DNA of 64,000 bases from Ruminococcus sp. (lineage in GTDB: Bacteria > Bacillota > Clostridia > Oscillospirales > Ruminococcaceae), in the NCBI GenBank assembly GCA_017472145.1, contig JAFUQX010000011.1, forward strand, positions 88,930 through 152,929. The letters run 5' to 3'. Shown here piece by piece: positions 15,681-24,839 of this stretch (the stretch's first letter is position 1; each line of letters starts with the position of its first letter). The position numbers and the translations under genes were made by a program. The notes under the pieces are model-generated. The model was given only the letters and a program-made list of their open reading frames with translations. It was not told where the DNA came from and ran no database searches.

Positions 15681-17213
15681 ATGGCGCATGACGTTTATAT
15701 CTGCTATGATGAACAGCAGCTCTGCGTTGCTCAGATGATTTGCTCAGCCCTTGAGAAAATCGAGATAAAGTGCTGGTATGCGGGACGGGATCTCCAGTCG
15801 GAGAGCAGCAGGGAAGCGGAGATCGTATCTGCGATCCGTGAAAGCCGTATATTTATACTTGTTTTTTCAGAAGAAGCCAATGCATCGGACGCTGTGCTCA
15901 GTGAAATGGCGAACGCTTCCGGTTCAAAGTGCTTTACCATTCCCTTCAGAATGACCACAGAAACGCCCAATAAGGGTTTGTCGTACTATCTGACAAAGCT
16001 TCATTGGGCCGATGCAACGTTTCCGCCTATAGAAGGCCGGGTGGACGAGCTGATCGAGGAGGTCAACGACCGCCTGAGGTGCCCCTTTATAGATAAGGAC
16101 AGGACGGAGCGGGACGATCTGTACAGCGATTCTGAGGAGGAAGATCCGGAGACGGCCAAAAGACTCAGACAGGCCTTGCAGTATTATAAAGACGCTTTGA
16201 TGCAGTCAGCGGAGCAGGTAAAAGAAATCGACAAATGGATAGAATCCTGCGATTATATAGGAAAGCCGTTTCCGGAGGCCGCACTCTATGTTCTGAATAA
16301 GTACCGCTCAAGGGAAATCGGCAAAACCTATTTTGCAAACAGTGATAAATTCGGCAAGGTGCTTCGTGCAGCTGTAAAGTCCTATGCCCGCAGAGCAGAA
16401 GGGGAGATCCCTCTTGCAGTATATTCCGAAACGATTTTTACAAGCAGCGGAAAAAATGGATTTGTCGTCACCGATCGGGCCATATACATCAAGCATTTGT
16501 ATCAGGATGCGGCGGCTGTTGTTCCGCTGAATCGCATTATATGCTTTTCCGATACAGGAGATAATGCAGTCGTCGAATGGATGAATGAGGCTGGTGTGGT
16601 TTCTTTATGCGACCTGTCGTGCTATACATCCGATGCCGATCTGGTCCATATGCTGAATGAATTCCTGGAGCTGTACCGGAAATATCACAGCAATGAAAAG
16701 GTATATAAGAAGGATGAAGCGGCCACAGGCAAAAGACTGTGCCGTGCGGAATTGTCCGGCCAGTCCTATTATGATGCTGCGATCTGCGTACTGAATCTGT
16801 ATCAGGGAATGCTGATCAATAAGCTGTATGTACCGGGCGTTCGTTTTTTTAAGGAAGCAGCGGACTATGCATGCCGGTATTATGCCGCCGGGGCCATGGA
16901 TGAAAGGATTTTCGTTGTGTGCCCGGAAAAAGTAATGGGCTATAAGAGCAGGAGCGGCTTTCTCATTACAGAGGAAGCACTGTATCACAGGGCCTCCTTC
17001 ATAATGAACAGCAATGTGAATTCCATGCACAGCTCCGATCGGATTCCCCTCAGGCGCATCATCTGCTTTGAAAAGAGCAGCGGCGATCTGTATGTACGGT
17101 ATTCAGATGAAAGCGGCGTGGAGGTTCGGATCATGCTTTCCAGTGACAATACCTCCGATGAGCTGCTTGAAACACTGAACGATCTGCTGGAAGTATATCG
17201 GATGCATCACTGA
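15681..17213 (+). CDS. TIR-domain protein with two C-terminal PH-like modules (TIR gene 2)
   Basis: A 510-residue protein starting 3 bases after TIR gene 1, with GGGGAGG as ribosome binding site, so the pair is almost certainly co-translated. Residues 1-115 are a divergent TIR domain: HDVYICYDEQQ, IKCWYAGRDLQSES, SRIFILVFSEEANASDA and VLSEM, with Glu75 at the expected catalytic place. An acidic linker and helix follow (135-190). Two copies of the module seen in gene 1 come next. Copy 1 (about 196-336) contains GFVVTDRAIYI, VPLNRIICFSD and LNEFLELYRKYH. Copy 2 (about 362-508) contains GFLITEEALYH, IPLRRIICFEK and LNDLLEVYRMHH. No signal peptide or membrane helix is seen. TIR domains in bacteria often deplete or convert NAD in defence; the role here is not known. 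Confidence 0.8.
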   Translation: MAHDVYICYDEQQLCVAQMICSALEKIEIKCWYAGRDLQSESSREAEIVSAIRESRIFILVFSEEANASDAVLSEMANASGSKCFTIPFRMTTETPNKGLSYYLTKLHWADATFPPIEGRVDELIEEVNDRLRCPFIDKDRTERDDLYSDSEEEDPETAKRLRQALQYYKDALMQSAEQVKEIDKWIESCDYIGKPFPEAALYVLNKYRSREIGKTYFANSDKFGKVLRAAVKSYARRAEGEIPLAVYSETIFTSSGKNGFVVTDRAIYIKHLYQDAAAVVPLNRIICFSDTGDNAVVEWMNEAGVVSLCDLSCYTSDADLVHMLNEFLELYRKYHSNEKVYKKDEAATGKRLCRAELSGQSYYDAAICVLNLYQGMLINKLYVPGVRFFKEAADYACRYYAAGAMDERIFVVCPEKVMGYKSRSGFLITEEALYHRASFIMNSNVNSMHSSDRIPLRRIICFEKSSGDLYVRYSDESGVEVRIMLSSDNTSDELLETLNDLLEVYRMHH

Positions 17214-17334
17214 GCGATGCTGATATATATTTTTTAATATCACAAGGTAATTCCGCCGGAAGGCGTGATTATAGAATAATTTTAAGGAGCGTTTTTTTGA
17301 GAAACACAGCAAAAAAGGAGATTGTGTGCTGACC

Positions 17335-17373
17335 GGGAGGTTTGCATAAAATCGATCTCATGCCAAACCTCCC
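17335..17373 (+). promoter_or_regulatory. Strong hairpin in the leader of the GNAT gene
   Basis: GGGAGGTTTGCAT (17335-17347) pairs with ATGCCAAACCTCCC (17360-17373) around a 12-base AT-rich loop, with one bulged base. No T run follows, so it is not a plain terminator. It sits 37 bases before the GNAT start and could be an operator dyad or an mRNA structure. The rest of 17214-17334 is AT-rich, with a weak GCATC/GATGC stem at 17206-17222 followed by a T-rich run that may end the TIR transcript. Confidence 0.45.
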
Positions 17374-17409
17374 CGTATTGAAGGTCAACAATTTTCAGGA
17401 GGAAAAATA

Positions 17410-18066
17410 ATGAATAAAAATGACTATATGATCCGTTTGGAAACCCCTTGCGACTACCGTGAGGTAGAAAACCTTGCCCGTGAAGCGTTCTGGAATTTAA
17501 GCGTTCCCGGCTGCGATGAGCATTACTTTATCCATGTAATGAGAAGCCATGAGGCTTTTGTGCCGGAGCTCGGCTTTGTTCTTGAAGCAGATGGAAAAAT
17601 CATCGGCAGTATCATGTACACAAAGGCAAAGCTCATTGACGAAAAGGGTACGGAAAAGCGCATTCTTTCCATGGGACCGCTTTGCATTCATCCCGATTAT
17701 CAGCGAAAGGGGTATGGCAAGGCCCTGCTTGAGCACACCTTTGAGAAAGCAATGGAGCTTGGTTACGATACCGTTGTAAATTTTGGCAATCCCGACAATT
17801 ATGTTGCACGGGGCTACAAAAGCTGTAAAAAGTACAATGTGTGCTTTGAAGGCGATGTTTACCCTGCTGCTCTGCTTGTAAAGGAGTTGAAGGACGGCGT
17901 TTTCGACGGCCGGAAGTGGTTCTATCATCCGAACAATGCGGATGCGCCTTGCAGTGATGCTGAAGCCGTTGCGGAATTTGACAGGCTTTTCCCGCCGAAG
18001 GAGAAAAGGTGGCAGCCCAGCCAGGAGGAATTCTACATCCATAGCCACTCTGCCATAACCTGGTAA
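17410..18066 (+). CDS. GNAT family N-acetyltransferase
   Basis: A 218-residue GNAT-fold acetyltransferase that would move an acetyl group from acetyl-CoA to an amine on an unknown substrate. The acetyl-CoA loop is PDYQRKGYGKALLEHTFEKA near residue 98 (the R/Q-x-x-G-x-G/A pattern as QRKGYG), preceded by the strand ILSMGPLCIHP and followed by VNFGNPDNYVARGYK, the typical 'moves out of place as a neighbour' GNAT strand. CAGGAGGAAAAATA precedes the ATG. It appears to be a single-gene unit closed by a strong terminator. The substrate cannot be predicted; the C-terminal 50 residues (Pro/Lys-rich) are less conserved. Confidence 0.88.
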   Translation: MNKNDYMIRLETPCDYREVENLAREAFWNLSVPGCDEHYFIHVMRSHEAFVPELGFVLEADGKIIGSIMYTKAKLIDEKGTEKRILSMGPLCIHPDYQRKGYGKALLEHTFEKAMELGYDTVVNFGNPDNYVARGYKSCKKYNVCFEGDVYPAALLVKELKDGVFDGRKWFYHPNNADAPCSDAEAVAEFDRLFPPKEKRWQPSQEEFYIHSHSAITW

Positions 18067-18082
18067 ACAAACGGAAAAAACA

Positions 18083-18126
18083 AAATCCCCTGAGAAAAGC
18101 TGAAAAATGCTTCTCAGGGGATTTCC
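18083..18126 (+). terminator. Terminator after the GNAT gene
   Basis: AAATCCCCTGAGAA and TTCTCAGGGGATTT form a perfect 14-bp stem around a 14-base loop, with A residues before and T residues after, so it may act in both directions. From 18127 to 18332 nothing coding is seen. Confidence 0.85.
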
Positions 18127-18332
18127 TTTGCTTACATAGGTCTCTGCTTCTGCATTATATAATAAAATACCCCCGATTGCGAGAGCCATTCTGGAACTGC
18201 TTTTCCTGATCCGATCGGATGCGGATTTTTTGTGCATATTGTCCCTGGAAAGACGGAAAACTGTCTTTGTATGTAATTTGCCTAAATTTGCTGGCTGAAA
18301 GTCATTCAAATATCTGAAATCAGCGGCATCTA

Positions 18333-18361
18333 TTGCATTTTCTTGTAATTTCATGTATAAT
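18333..18361 (+). promoter_or_regulatory. Promoter of the recJ-rel-hemZ run
   Basis: TTGCAT (18333-18338), a 17-base spacer and TATAAT (18356-18361) precede recJ by about 65 bases. The genes from recJ to the rlmD-like gene follow with overlaps or gaps under 10 bases, so all five could be driven from this site. Confidence 0.8.
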
Positions 18362-18425
18362 AGAAACATATATACATATGTGAAAAATGAAAAAAGAGAA
18401 AATACATTGCAGGAGGAGAATCACA

Positions 18426-20453
18426 ATGAAGAAGTGGCAGATTACGCAGATCGATCCAGGAATTGCAGAGATGCTGACGTCCAGAAGCAATATCAGCATG
18501 CTGTGTGCGGAGGTGCTTGCAGCCAGAGGGATCCGTTCCCTGGAGGATGCGGCAGCGCTTCTGAATTGTGACGGCCTGTCAGATCCTTTCCTGATCCAGG
18601 ATATGCAGTTTGCGGCGGATGTCATCAACGAAGCCATCGATGCTGGTACATCCATCTGCATCTACGGTGACTATGACTGCGACGGTATTATGGCCACCGT
18701 CATTCTGTATTCCTGCTTGTCGGAGCTGGGCGCTGATGTGACCTATTATATTCCGGAGCGTGAGGAAGGCTATGGCATGAATGAGGAAGCCATCCGGAGA
18801 CTGCACGAGGATGGCGTGGAGCTGATCGTGACGGTGGACAATGGCATTACGGCCCTCCGGGAAGCAGAGCTGATCTACGAGCTGGGCATGCGACTGGTGG
18901 TTACAGACCATCACCAGCCTTTGGAAGAGCTGCCCCGTGCGGAGGCGGTGGTAGATCCGCACCGGAGTGACTGCCCGTCTCCTTATAAGAAGTACTGCGG
19001 TGCTGGAATTGCTCTGCTGCTGATTGCCGCTCTGGACGGCGGAGATCATACTATGGCGCTGGAGCAGTTCGGGGAGCTGGCGGCGATCGCAACGGTTGCA
19101 GATGTGGTGGAGCTTTCCGGTGAAAACCGGCTTCTGGTACAGATGGGACTTCAGCTGCTGGCCAATACAGAACGGCCCGGTCTGCTGGCGCTCATGGAAA
19201 AGAGCGGCGTGCTGGGAAAGAAGCTGACAGCCACGACCCTGGCCTTTTCCCTTGCGCCACGGATCAATGCAGCCGGACGCTTCGGATCGCCCCTTCAGGC
19301 CGTGAATCTGATGCTGGCGGAGACACCGGAGGAAGCAAAGGCCCTTGCAGAGGAGCTGGAGGCCTGCAATCAGGCACGCAAAAAGGAAGAGGAGCATATC
19401 CTTGAGGAGATAAGGAAGCAGATCGAAGCAGATCCCGCCCTGCTCCGCCGGAGAGTGCTGGTGTTTGCCGGAGAGATGTGGCATCACGGCGTGATCGGCA
19501 TTGTGGCCGCCCGCATTCAGGAGCGTTTTGGCAAGCCTGCGTTTATCATTACGCTTGAGGAGAACGGCGCACGCGGCTCAGCCCGTTCCTTCGATGCCTT
19601 TTCTGTATTCGGATGTCTCGATGCATGCAGAGATCTCCTGACCAAATACGGCGGACATCCGGGTGCAGGCGGCTTTTCCCTGGAAAAGGAGACGCTGCCG
19701 GCCTTTACAGAAGCAGTTGAAAAATATGCCGCTGATCATTTCAGGCAGATGCCTGTGATGACCGTCAAGGCTGACAAGCTGCTGCTGCCCCAGGATCTGA
19801 CGGTTGAGAACATAGCCGGACTGGAGCTGCTGGAGCCTTATGGAGCAGGCAATCCGGCTCCGGTATTTGCCCTTTGTCATGCGGTGCTCAAGGAGCTTGT
19901 GCCGCTGTCAGGCGGTGCACATACAAAGCTGAAGCTCATTTATGGCACAATGGCCATTGAGGTGCTGCTGTTCCGCACGGCCCCGGAGGATGTGAGCCTG
20001 AAGCCGGAGGATATATGCGATCTGCTTGTCACCGCTGGTCTCAGCCGCTTCGGCGGACGTGTGAGCCTGAGTCTGATTGCGCAGGACTACCGGAGAAGCG
20101 GCGTGAAGCAGGCCAGATACTTTGCCGCTTATGAGACCTATGAGCAGTTTGTAAGAGGAGAGACGCTGCCAAGGAATTACTATGCAGCCATTGCGCCGTC
20201 CCGGGAGGAGCTGATGGCGGTATATAAATCCATTCCGGAAAAGGGGATCGGCATTGAGGCGCTCTTTATGCGGATGCAGCCGCTTTCCATGAACTATTGC
20301 AAGCTCCGCATTGCACTGGATGTTTTCTCGGAGCTGGGTCTTGTAAAGCAGGAGCTTTATCATGAAACCGTGCAGAGACAGCCTGTACGGGCTAAAGTAA
20401 ATTTAGAGGATTCCGTGCTGCTTCGTACAGTACGGCAAAAAGGGGAGGTTTAA
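18426..20453 (+). CDS. recJ: Single-stranded-DNA-specific exonuclease RecJ
   Basis: A 675-residue RecJ, a 5'-to-3' single-strand DNA exonuclease for recombination and mismatch or base-excision repair. DHH-family motifs appear in order: YGDYDCDGIMAT near residue 80, VDNGITALREA near 138, VTDHHQP near 160 (the DHH signature) and, in the DHHA1 part, KYGGHPGAGGFSL near 410. The C-terminal OB region follows (LLEPYGAGNPAPVF). The ATG at 18426 is chosen because AGGAGG precedes it by 9 bases; an in-frame ATG at 18387 lies upstream of that site. The C-terminus runs beyond the usual 560-600 residues, as in Clostridia that add a short extra domain. rel starts 3 bases after the stop. Confidence 0.93.
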   Translation: MKKWQITQIDPGIAEMLTSRSNISMLCAEVLAARGIRSLEDAAALLNCDGLSDPFLIQDMQFAADVINEAIDAGTSICIYGDYDCDGIMATVILYSCLSELGADVTYYIPEREEGYGMNEEAIRRLHEDGVELIVTVDNGITALREAELIYELGMRLVVTDHHQPLEELPRAEAVVDPHRSDCPSPYKKYCGAGIALLLIAALDGGDHTMALEQFGELAAIATVADVVELSGENRLLVQMGLQLLANTERPGLLALMEKSGVLGKKLTATTLAFSLAPRINAAGRFGSPLQAVNLMLAETPEEAKALAEELEACNQARKKEEEHILEEIRKQIEADPALLRRRVLVFAGEMWHHGVIGIVAARIQERFGKPAFIITLEENGARGSARSFDAFSVFGCLDACRDLLTKYGGHPGAGGFSLEKETLPAFTEAVEKYAADHFRQMPVMTVKADKLLLPQDLTVENIAGLELLEPYGAGNPAPVFALCHAVLKELVPLSGGAHTKLKLIYGTMAIEVLLFRTAPEDVSLKPEDICDLLVTAGLSRFGGRVSLSLIAQDYRRSGVKQARYFAAYETYEQFVRGETLPRNYYAAIAPSREELMAVYKSIPEKGIGIEALFMRMQPLSMNYCKLRIALDVFSELGLVKQELYHETVQRQPVRAKVNLEDSVLLRTVRQKGEV

Positions 20454-20456
20454 ACA

Positions 20457-22673
20457 ATGAGTGAAGCAAATGTTCAGAAGATCATTACAATTGAGGATTT
20501 AACGCAGAAGATTCTGAGTACGGAAAAACGGTATGATCTGAGTAAGATTCTTTCTGCATACAACTTTGCCAACCAGGCCCATGGAGATCAGAAGCGCTCC
20601 TCCGGTGAGCCGTACATTGTCCATCCTCTGTCTGTAGCGGAGATCCTGGTGGATCTGGGTATGGATACGGATACGATCTGTGTGGGGCTGCTTCATGATG
20701 TTGTGGAGGATACGGAATATACCATTGATGATATCCGCAAGCGGTTCGGGCCGGTCGTGGCCATGCTGGTAGACGGTGTAACCAAGATGACGCAGATGCC
20801 GATCTTTGACAAGGAGGAGCAGCAGGCCGGGAACTATATGAAGATGCTGCTGGCCATGTCCCATGATATCCGTGTTATGATCATCAAGCTGGCCGACCGC
20901 CTGCATAATATCCGGACACTGAATTATCTTCCGGCGCACAAGCAGCGCAGGATCGCCGAGGAAACGCTCAAGGTCTATGCGCCCCTTGCACGCCGTATGG
21001 GCATGAGTGCCTTGTATGAGGAAATGGCTGACCGGGCCTTCAAGTTTCTGGATCCCTTTGCCTATTCTGAGATCGAGCATGTACTGCTTCTGAAAAAGGA
21101 GAAGCGGGAGGCTTTTATCCAGGCTATTGTTGAACGTCTGACGGAGCGGCTGGCGCAGGAGCGCTTTTTCAAGCAGCCGCCAACGATTTATGGACGTGTA
21201 AAGAGCATCTACGGCATCTTTGATAAGGTATATCTGAAGCACAAGAGCATTGAGGAGATCTATGACAAATATGCCATTCGTGTGATCGTAAGCGACCAGG
21301 ATGAGTGTTATCATGTGCTGGGTATCGTGCATTCCTTCTTCAGTCCGCTTCCCAATCGTTTCAAGGACTATATTGCAACACCCAAGGCCAATATGTACCA
21401 GTCCCTGCATACGACTGTCACCTCAAAGGAGGAGATCCCCTTTGAGATTCAGATTCGTTCCTGGGATATGCACATGTCTGCGGAATACGGCATTGCTGCT
21501 CACTGGAAGTATAAGGAGGGCATTCAGAAAAGGGATCGCCTGGAGGAACGTCTGGCCTGGGTACGCAAGATGATCGAGGCCCAGCAGACCTCAGATGACG
21601 TAGAGGAAATCGTAAATATCATCAAGAACGATATCGCAAAGGAGGAGATCGTTGTTCTCTCTCCCAAGGGGGATACCTTTACTCTTCCTATAGGGGCCAC
21701 TGTTCTGGACTTTGCCTATCGTGTGCATACAGAAATCGGGCATAAGACTATTGGTGCGAAGGTGGACGGCCGGATCGTTCCGTTGGACTATGTCCTGAAG
21801 ATGGGGGAGATCTGTGAGATCATCACCTCCAAGGATCCGAGTAAGGGTCCGACCCGTTCCTGGCAGCAGATCGTTCAGACAAACGAAGCCAAGGCCAAGA
21901 TCCGTTCCTGGTTCAAGAGAGAACGGCGTGATGAGAATATCCAGCAGGGACGAGCCAGCCTGGAGCAGGAATTCAGACGCTGCCGCATGCATGTTCCGGA
22001 TGAGGAGATGACAGAGTTTTTGCAGGATGTTCTGAAGCGGCACAACTGCGGCACGCTGGAGGATCTCTATGCTTCCATCGGTTACGGCGGCATTTCGGTC
22101 GCAAAGATCATGCCTCGTCTGAAAGATCAGTATGTGAAGAAATACGGCCAGGTCAATGAGACGGAGATGCAGGAGCTGCCCATTGTTGAGCCGGCTGTTC
22201 CGGACAGCCAGAACTATATCACCATTGATAAGATCGATGATATTGTCTATAAGCTGGCCAAGTGCTGCAATCCGATGCCGGGAGATGACATCATCGGCTT
22301 TGTCACACGAGGGCATGGTATCTCGATTCATGCCAAGAGCTGTATCAACTATGAATCTGCTGTAAAACGGGCGATTCCGGAGGAGCTGGCCCGCTGGATG
22401 GCGGTGCGCTGGAAGGATTCCATCAAGGCGGCCAAGCTGCCTACCAGCATTGAGGTGGTATCGGTAGACCGTGTGGGCCTTATGTTTGATATTTCCAGGA
22501 TTCTTATGGAGGCGCATGTGCCGATCATCAATTCCAGTTCCCGTCAGCTGAAGAATGGAAATGCCATCGTTGAGGCTACGGTTCAGGTGGACAGCACAGA
22601 GCAGCTGCAAGGTCTGATGGACAAGATCCGCAGGATCCGCAGTGTAATTTCTGTGGAGCGAGCAAGAAAGTGA
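20457..22673 (+). CDS. rel: RelA/SpoT bifunctional (p)ppGpp synthetase/hydrolase
   Basis: A 738-residue long Rel enzyme that makes and breaks the alarmone (p)ppGpp in the stringent response. The N-terminal HD hydrolase domain has HGDQKRSSGEPYIVHPLSVA and LLHDVVEDTEYT (HDxxED intact, near residue 80), then IIKLADRLHNIRTL. The synthetase domain has GRVKSIYGIFDK near 245 and RFKDYIATPKANMYQSLHTT near 300. TGS (PKGDTFTLPIGATVLDFAY, near 405), a zinc-finger/helical part (CCNPMPGDDIIGFVTRG, near 600) and a C-terminal ACT domain follow. Both active sites look intact. It sits between recJ and an MBL hydrolase, as in many Clostridia, where recJ-apt-relA is the common order; apt is missing here. Confidence 0.96.
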   Translation: MSEANVQKIITIEDLTQKILSTEKRYDLSKILSAYNFANQAHGDQKRSSGEPYIVHPLSVAEILVDLGMDTDTICVGLLHDVVEDTEYTIDDIRKRFGPVVAMLVDGVTKMTQMPIFDKEEQQAGNYMKMLLAMSHDIRVMIIKLADRLHNIRTLNYLPAHKQRRIAEETLKVYAPLARRMGMSALYEEMADRAFKFLDPFAYSEIEHVLLLKKEKREAFIQAIVERLTERLAQERFFKQPPTIYGRVKSIYGIFDKVYLKHKSIEEIYDKYAIRVIVSDQDECYHVLGIVHSFFSPLPNRFKDYIATPKANMYQSLHTTVTSKEEIPFEIQIRSWDMHMSAEYGIAAHWKYKEGIQKRDRLEERLAWVRKMIEAQQTSDDVEEIVNIIKNDIAKEEIVVLSPKGDTFTLPIGATVLDFAYRVHTEIGHKTIGAKVDGRIVPLDYVLKMGEICEIITSKDPSKGPTRSWQQIVQTNEAKAKIRSWFKRERRDENIQQGRASLEQEFRRCRMHVPDEEMTEFLQDVLKRHNCGTLEDLYASIGYGGISVAKIMPRLKDQYVKKYGQVNETEMQELPIVEPAVPDSQNYITIDKIDDIVYKLAKCCNPMPGDDIIGFVTRGHGISIHAKSCINYESAVKRAIPEELARWMAVRWKDSIKAAKLPTSIEVVSVDRVGLMFDISRILMEAHVPIINSSSRQLKNGNAIVEATVQVDSTEQLQGLMDKIRRIRSVISVERARK

Positions 22674-22680
22674 GGTCTGT

Positions 22681-23313
22681 ATGAGAGCTGTACAAACATT
22701 GATGCTGGGCAGTCTGGCTACCAATTGCTATCTGATCTATCTGGATGAGAAGCATGCGGCTGCCGTTGATATCGGTGCGGAGGCCCGGAAGGTGTTGGAC
22801 TTTCTGGAGCAGAAGGGACTGACCCTGACAAAAATTCTTCTGACACACGGTCATTATGACCATATTGGTGCAGTGGCTGAGGTGCAGGAGAAAACCGGTG
22901 CAGAGGTCTATATTCACGAGGCAGATGCCCCTATGCTTCAGGATACACACCTGAATCTGGCCGACTGGATCGAGCCATGGGCTGATTTCAGGCCTGTTAC
23001 CGAATATTACACCGTCCGGGAGGGAGATGTGATTCAGGCCGGAGAGACTGCTTTTACTGTGCTCCATACGCCGGGTCATACCAAGGGCAGTGTCTGCTAT
23101 CTGTGTGAGGATATTCTTCTGGCTGGCGATACGCTGTTCCGTCTGTCACGGGGACGTACAGATTTTCCCGGCGGCAGTGACAGGGAGATGCTGGAATCCT
23201 TCCGTCGGCTGAAGGCACTGGAGGGAGATTATCGGGTCTGTCCGGGACACAATGAGACCACTTCCTTAGATTTTGAACGTAAAAATAATCCTGTTATGCG
23301 AGGCCTATTATGA
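22681..23313 (+). CDS. MBL-fold metallo-hydrolase (glyoxalase II-like)
   Basis: A 210-residue metallo-beta-lactamase-fold hydrolase with the dinuclear metal motif THGHYDHIG near residue 57 (HxHxDH), a metal His in LHTPGHTKGSVCY near 130, the bridging Asp in LLAGDTLF near 152, and the last His in VCPGHNETT near 193. Proteins of this small type are called glyoxalase II-like or YcbL-like; the substrate is likely a thioester but is not proved. The gene lies between rel and hemZ and overlaps hemZ by four bases (ATGA), as is common in Clostridia. Confidence 0.9.
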   Translation: MRAVQTLMLGSLATNCYLIYLDEKHAAAVDIGAEARKVLDFLEQKGLTLTKILLTHGHYDHIGAVAEVQEKTGAEVYIHEADAPMLQDTHLNLADWIEPWADFRPVTEYYTVREGDVIQAGETAFTVLHTPGHTKGSVCYLCEDILLAGDTLFRLSRGRTDFPGGSDREMLESFRRLKALEGDYRVCPGHNETTSLDFERKNNPVMRGLL

Positions 23314-24839
23314 GTGAAAGAACCAAGCCCCAGTCCTTTCCTGTGTTTCTCCATGGGCACGGGCTGAAGTATGAAATTGAATGTATCCTGAAAGCATTTG
23401 TGCCGGCGGTACGCTTTCAGTTCTATTATGATGATCTGTCCCTTCTGAAGGAGAGCGTACGCTTTGCAGCCATTCAGCTCCGGCCGGGAAGGGCCTGTAC
23501 CTATTTTTACTGTGCTGTTTCTCTTGGAGGAAAGACCCTGCGTCTTGCACAGAGAACAGAAAAGCTCTATCCCCAGGAAAACAAGCAGCAGTGTGAGACC
23601 ATTATCTGTAAAATGCTGTTTCGTCTGCTCCAGGAGCTGACCGGACTGGATGTGCCGTGGGGAATCCTTACCGGGATCCGTCCTGTGCGGAAGGTGCTTC
23701 CGCTTATGGAGGAGGGACTGACTCAGGAGCAGATCTATGATACGCTGCGCCGCAAATACTGGATCTCCGATGAGAAGCTGAACCTGGTATATGAGACGGC
23801 ACGGGTGCAGCGGCCGCTTCTCCAGCAGACCCCGAAGAATTCCATCGGCCTGTATGTTTCCATTCCCTTCTGTCCCACCCGGTGCAGCTACTGTTCCTTT
23901 GTTTCTCATTCTGTGGAGCAGGCTAAGAAGCTCATGCCGGAATATATCCGACTGCTCTGCAAGGAGCTGGAGATCTGGGGCCGGATGGTCCGGGAGCTGG
24001 GACTGATCGTAGATACGGTCTATTTCGGAGGAGGTACACCCACCTCTGTCAGCGCAGAATATCTGGAGCAGCTGATGCAGGCGGTAGAGAAGAACTTCGA
24101 CCTGTCCCATATCCGGGAATACTGTGTAGAGGCCGGCCGTCCGGATACCATTACAGCCGATAAGCTGGCAGTGCTACGCAAATACGGCGTTGACCGCATT
24201 TCCATCAATCCGCAGACCATGAATGACGAGGTGCTGAAAACCATCGGACGCCGCCACACCGCAGAGGAGATCGTGGAGTCCTTCCGTCTGGCCCGTTCCT
24301 TTGGCTTTGAAAATATCAACATGGATCTGATCGCGGGGCTTCCCAGCGATACACCGGAGAGCTTTCACCGGACGCTGGAGCAGGTTCTGGCCCTTGACCC
24401 GGACAGCATCACGGTTCATACACTGACCCTGAAGCGTGCGGCCAACCTCTTTGCAGAGGGCGCATCCCAGCTGGACAATCCCGTTCGTGAAATGGTGCGG
24501 GACAGCATTGCTATGCTTCCGGAAAACGGCTACCTGCCCTATTACATGTATCGCCAGAAGAATACCATTGACAATCAGGAGAATGTGGGCTATGCCAAGC
24601 CCGGCAAGGAATCCTATTACAATATGCTGATCATGGACGAGACACAGTCTATTTTCGGTGCTGGCTGTGCGGCCTCCACCAAGCTGGTTGAGCCGAATGG
24701 CATGATCACCCGTGTATGCAATTATAAATTTCCCTACGAATACATTGCCCAGTTTGATCAGCTGATGGAAAAGAAGCAGCAGGTCTATGAGGTGTATAAC
24801 CGGATTCGGGAGCAGGAGGCTGCCAATGCAGAAGAATGA
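23310..24839 (+). CDS. hemZ: Coproporphyrinogen dehydrogenase HemZ-like radical SAM protein
   Basis: A 509-residue radical SAM protein of the HemZ family (related to HemN), which in Bacillus is linked to oxygen-independent coproporphyrinogen III oxidation. The radical SAM motif is IPFCPTRCSYCSF (CxxxCxxC) near residue 185, followed by VYFGGGTPTSV near 235 and VDRISINPQTM near 292. The N-terminal 160 residues are an extra domain typical of HemZ. No other haem genes are near, and in gut anaerobes such proteins may have a different substrate. Its start overlaps the MBL gene stop, and its end overlaps the next gene by 14 bases. Family call firm, reaction less so. Confidence 0.88.
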   Translation: MSERTKPQSFPVFLHGHGLKYEIECILKAFVPAVRFQFYYDDLSLLKESVRFAAIQLRPGRACTYFYCAVSLGGKTLRLAQRTEKLYPQENKQQCETIICKMLFRLLQELTGLDVPWGILTGIRPVRKVLPLMEEGLTQEQIYDTLRRKYWISDEKLNLVYETARVQRPLLQQTPKNSIGLYVSIPFCPTRCSYCSFVSHSVEQAKKLMPEYIRLLCKELEIWGRMVRELGLIVDTVYFGGGTPTSVSAEYLEQLMQAVEKNFDLSHIREYCVEAGRPDTITADKLAVLRKYGVDRISINPQTMNDEVLKTIGRRHTAEEIVESFRLARSFGFENINMDLIAGLPSDTPESFHRTLEQVLALDPDSITVHTLTLKRAANLFAEGASQLDNPVREMVRDSIAMLPENGYLPYYMYRQKNTIDNQENVGYAKPGKESYYNMLIMDETQSIFGAGCAASTKLVEPNGMITRVCNYKFPYEYIAQFDQLMEKKQQVYEVYNRIREQEAANAEE

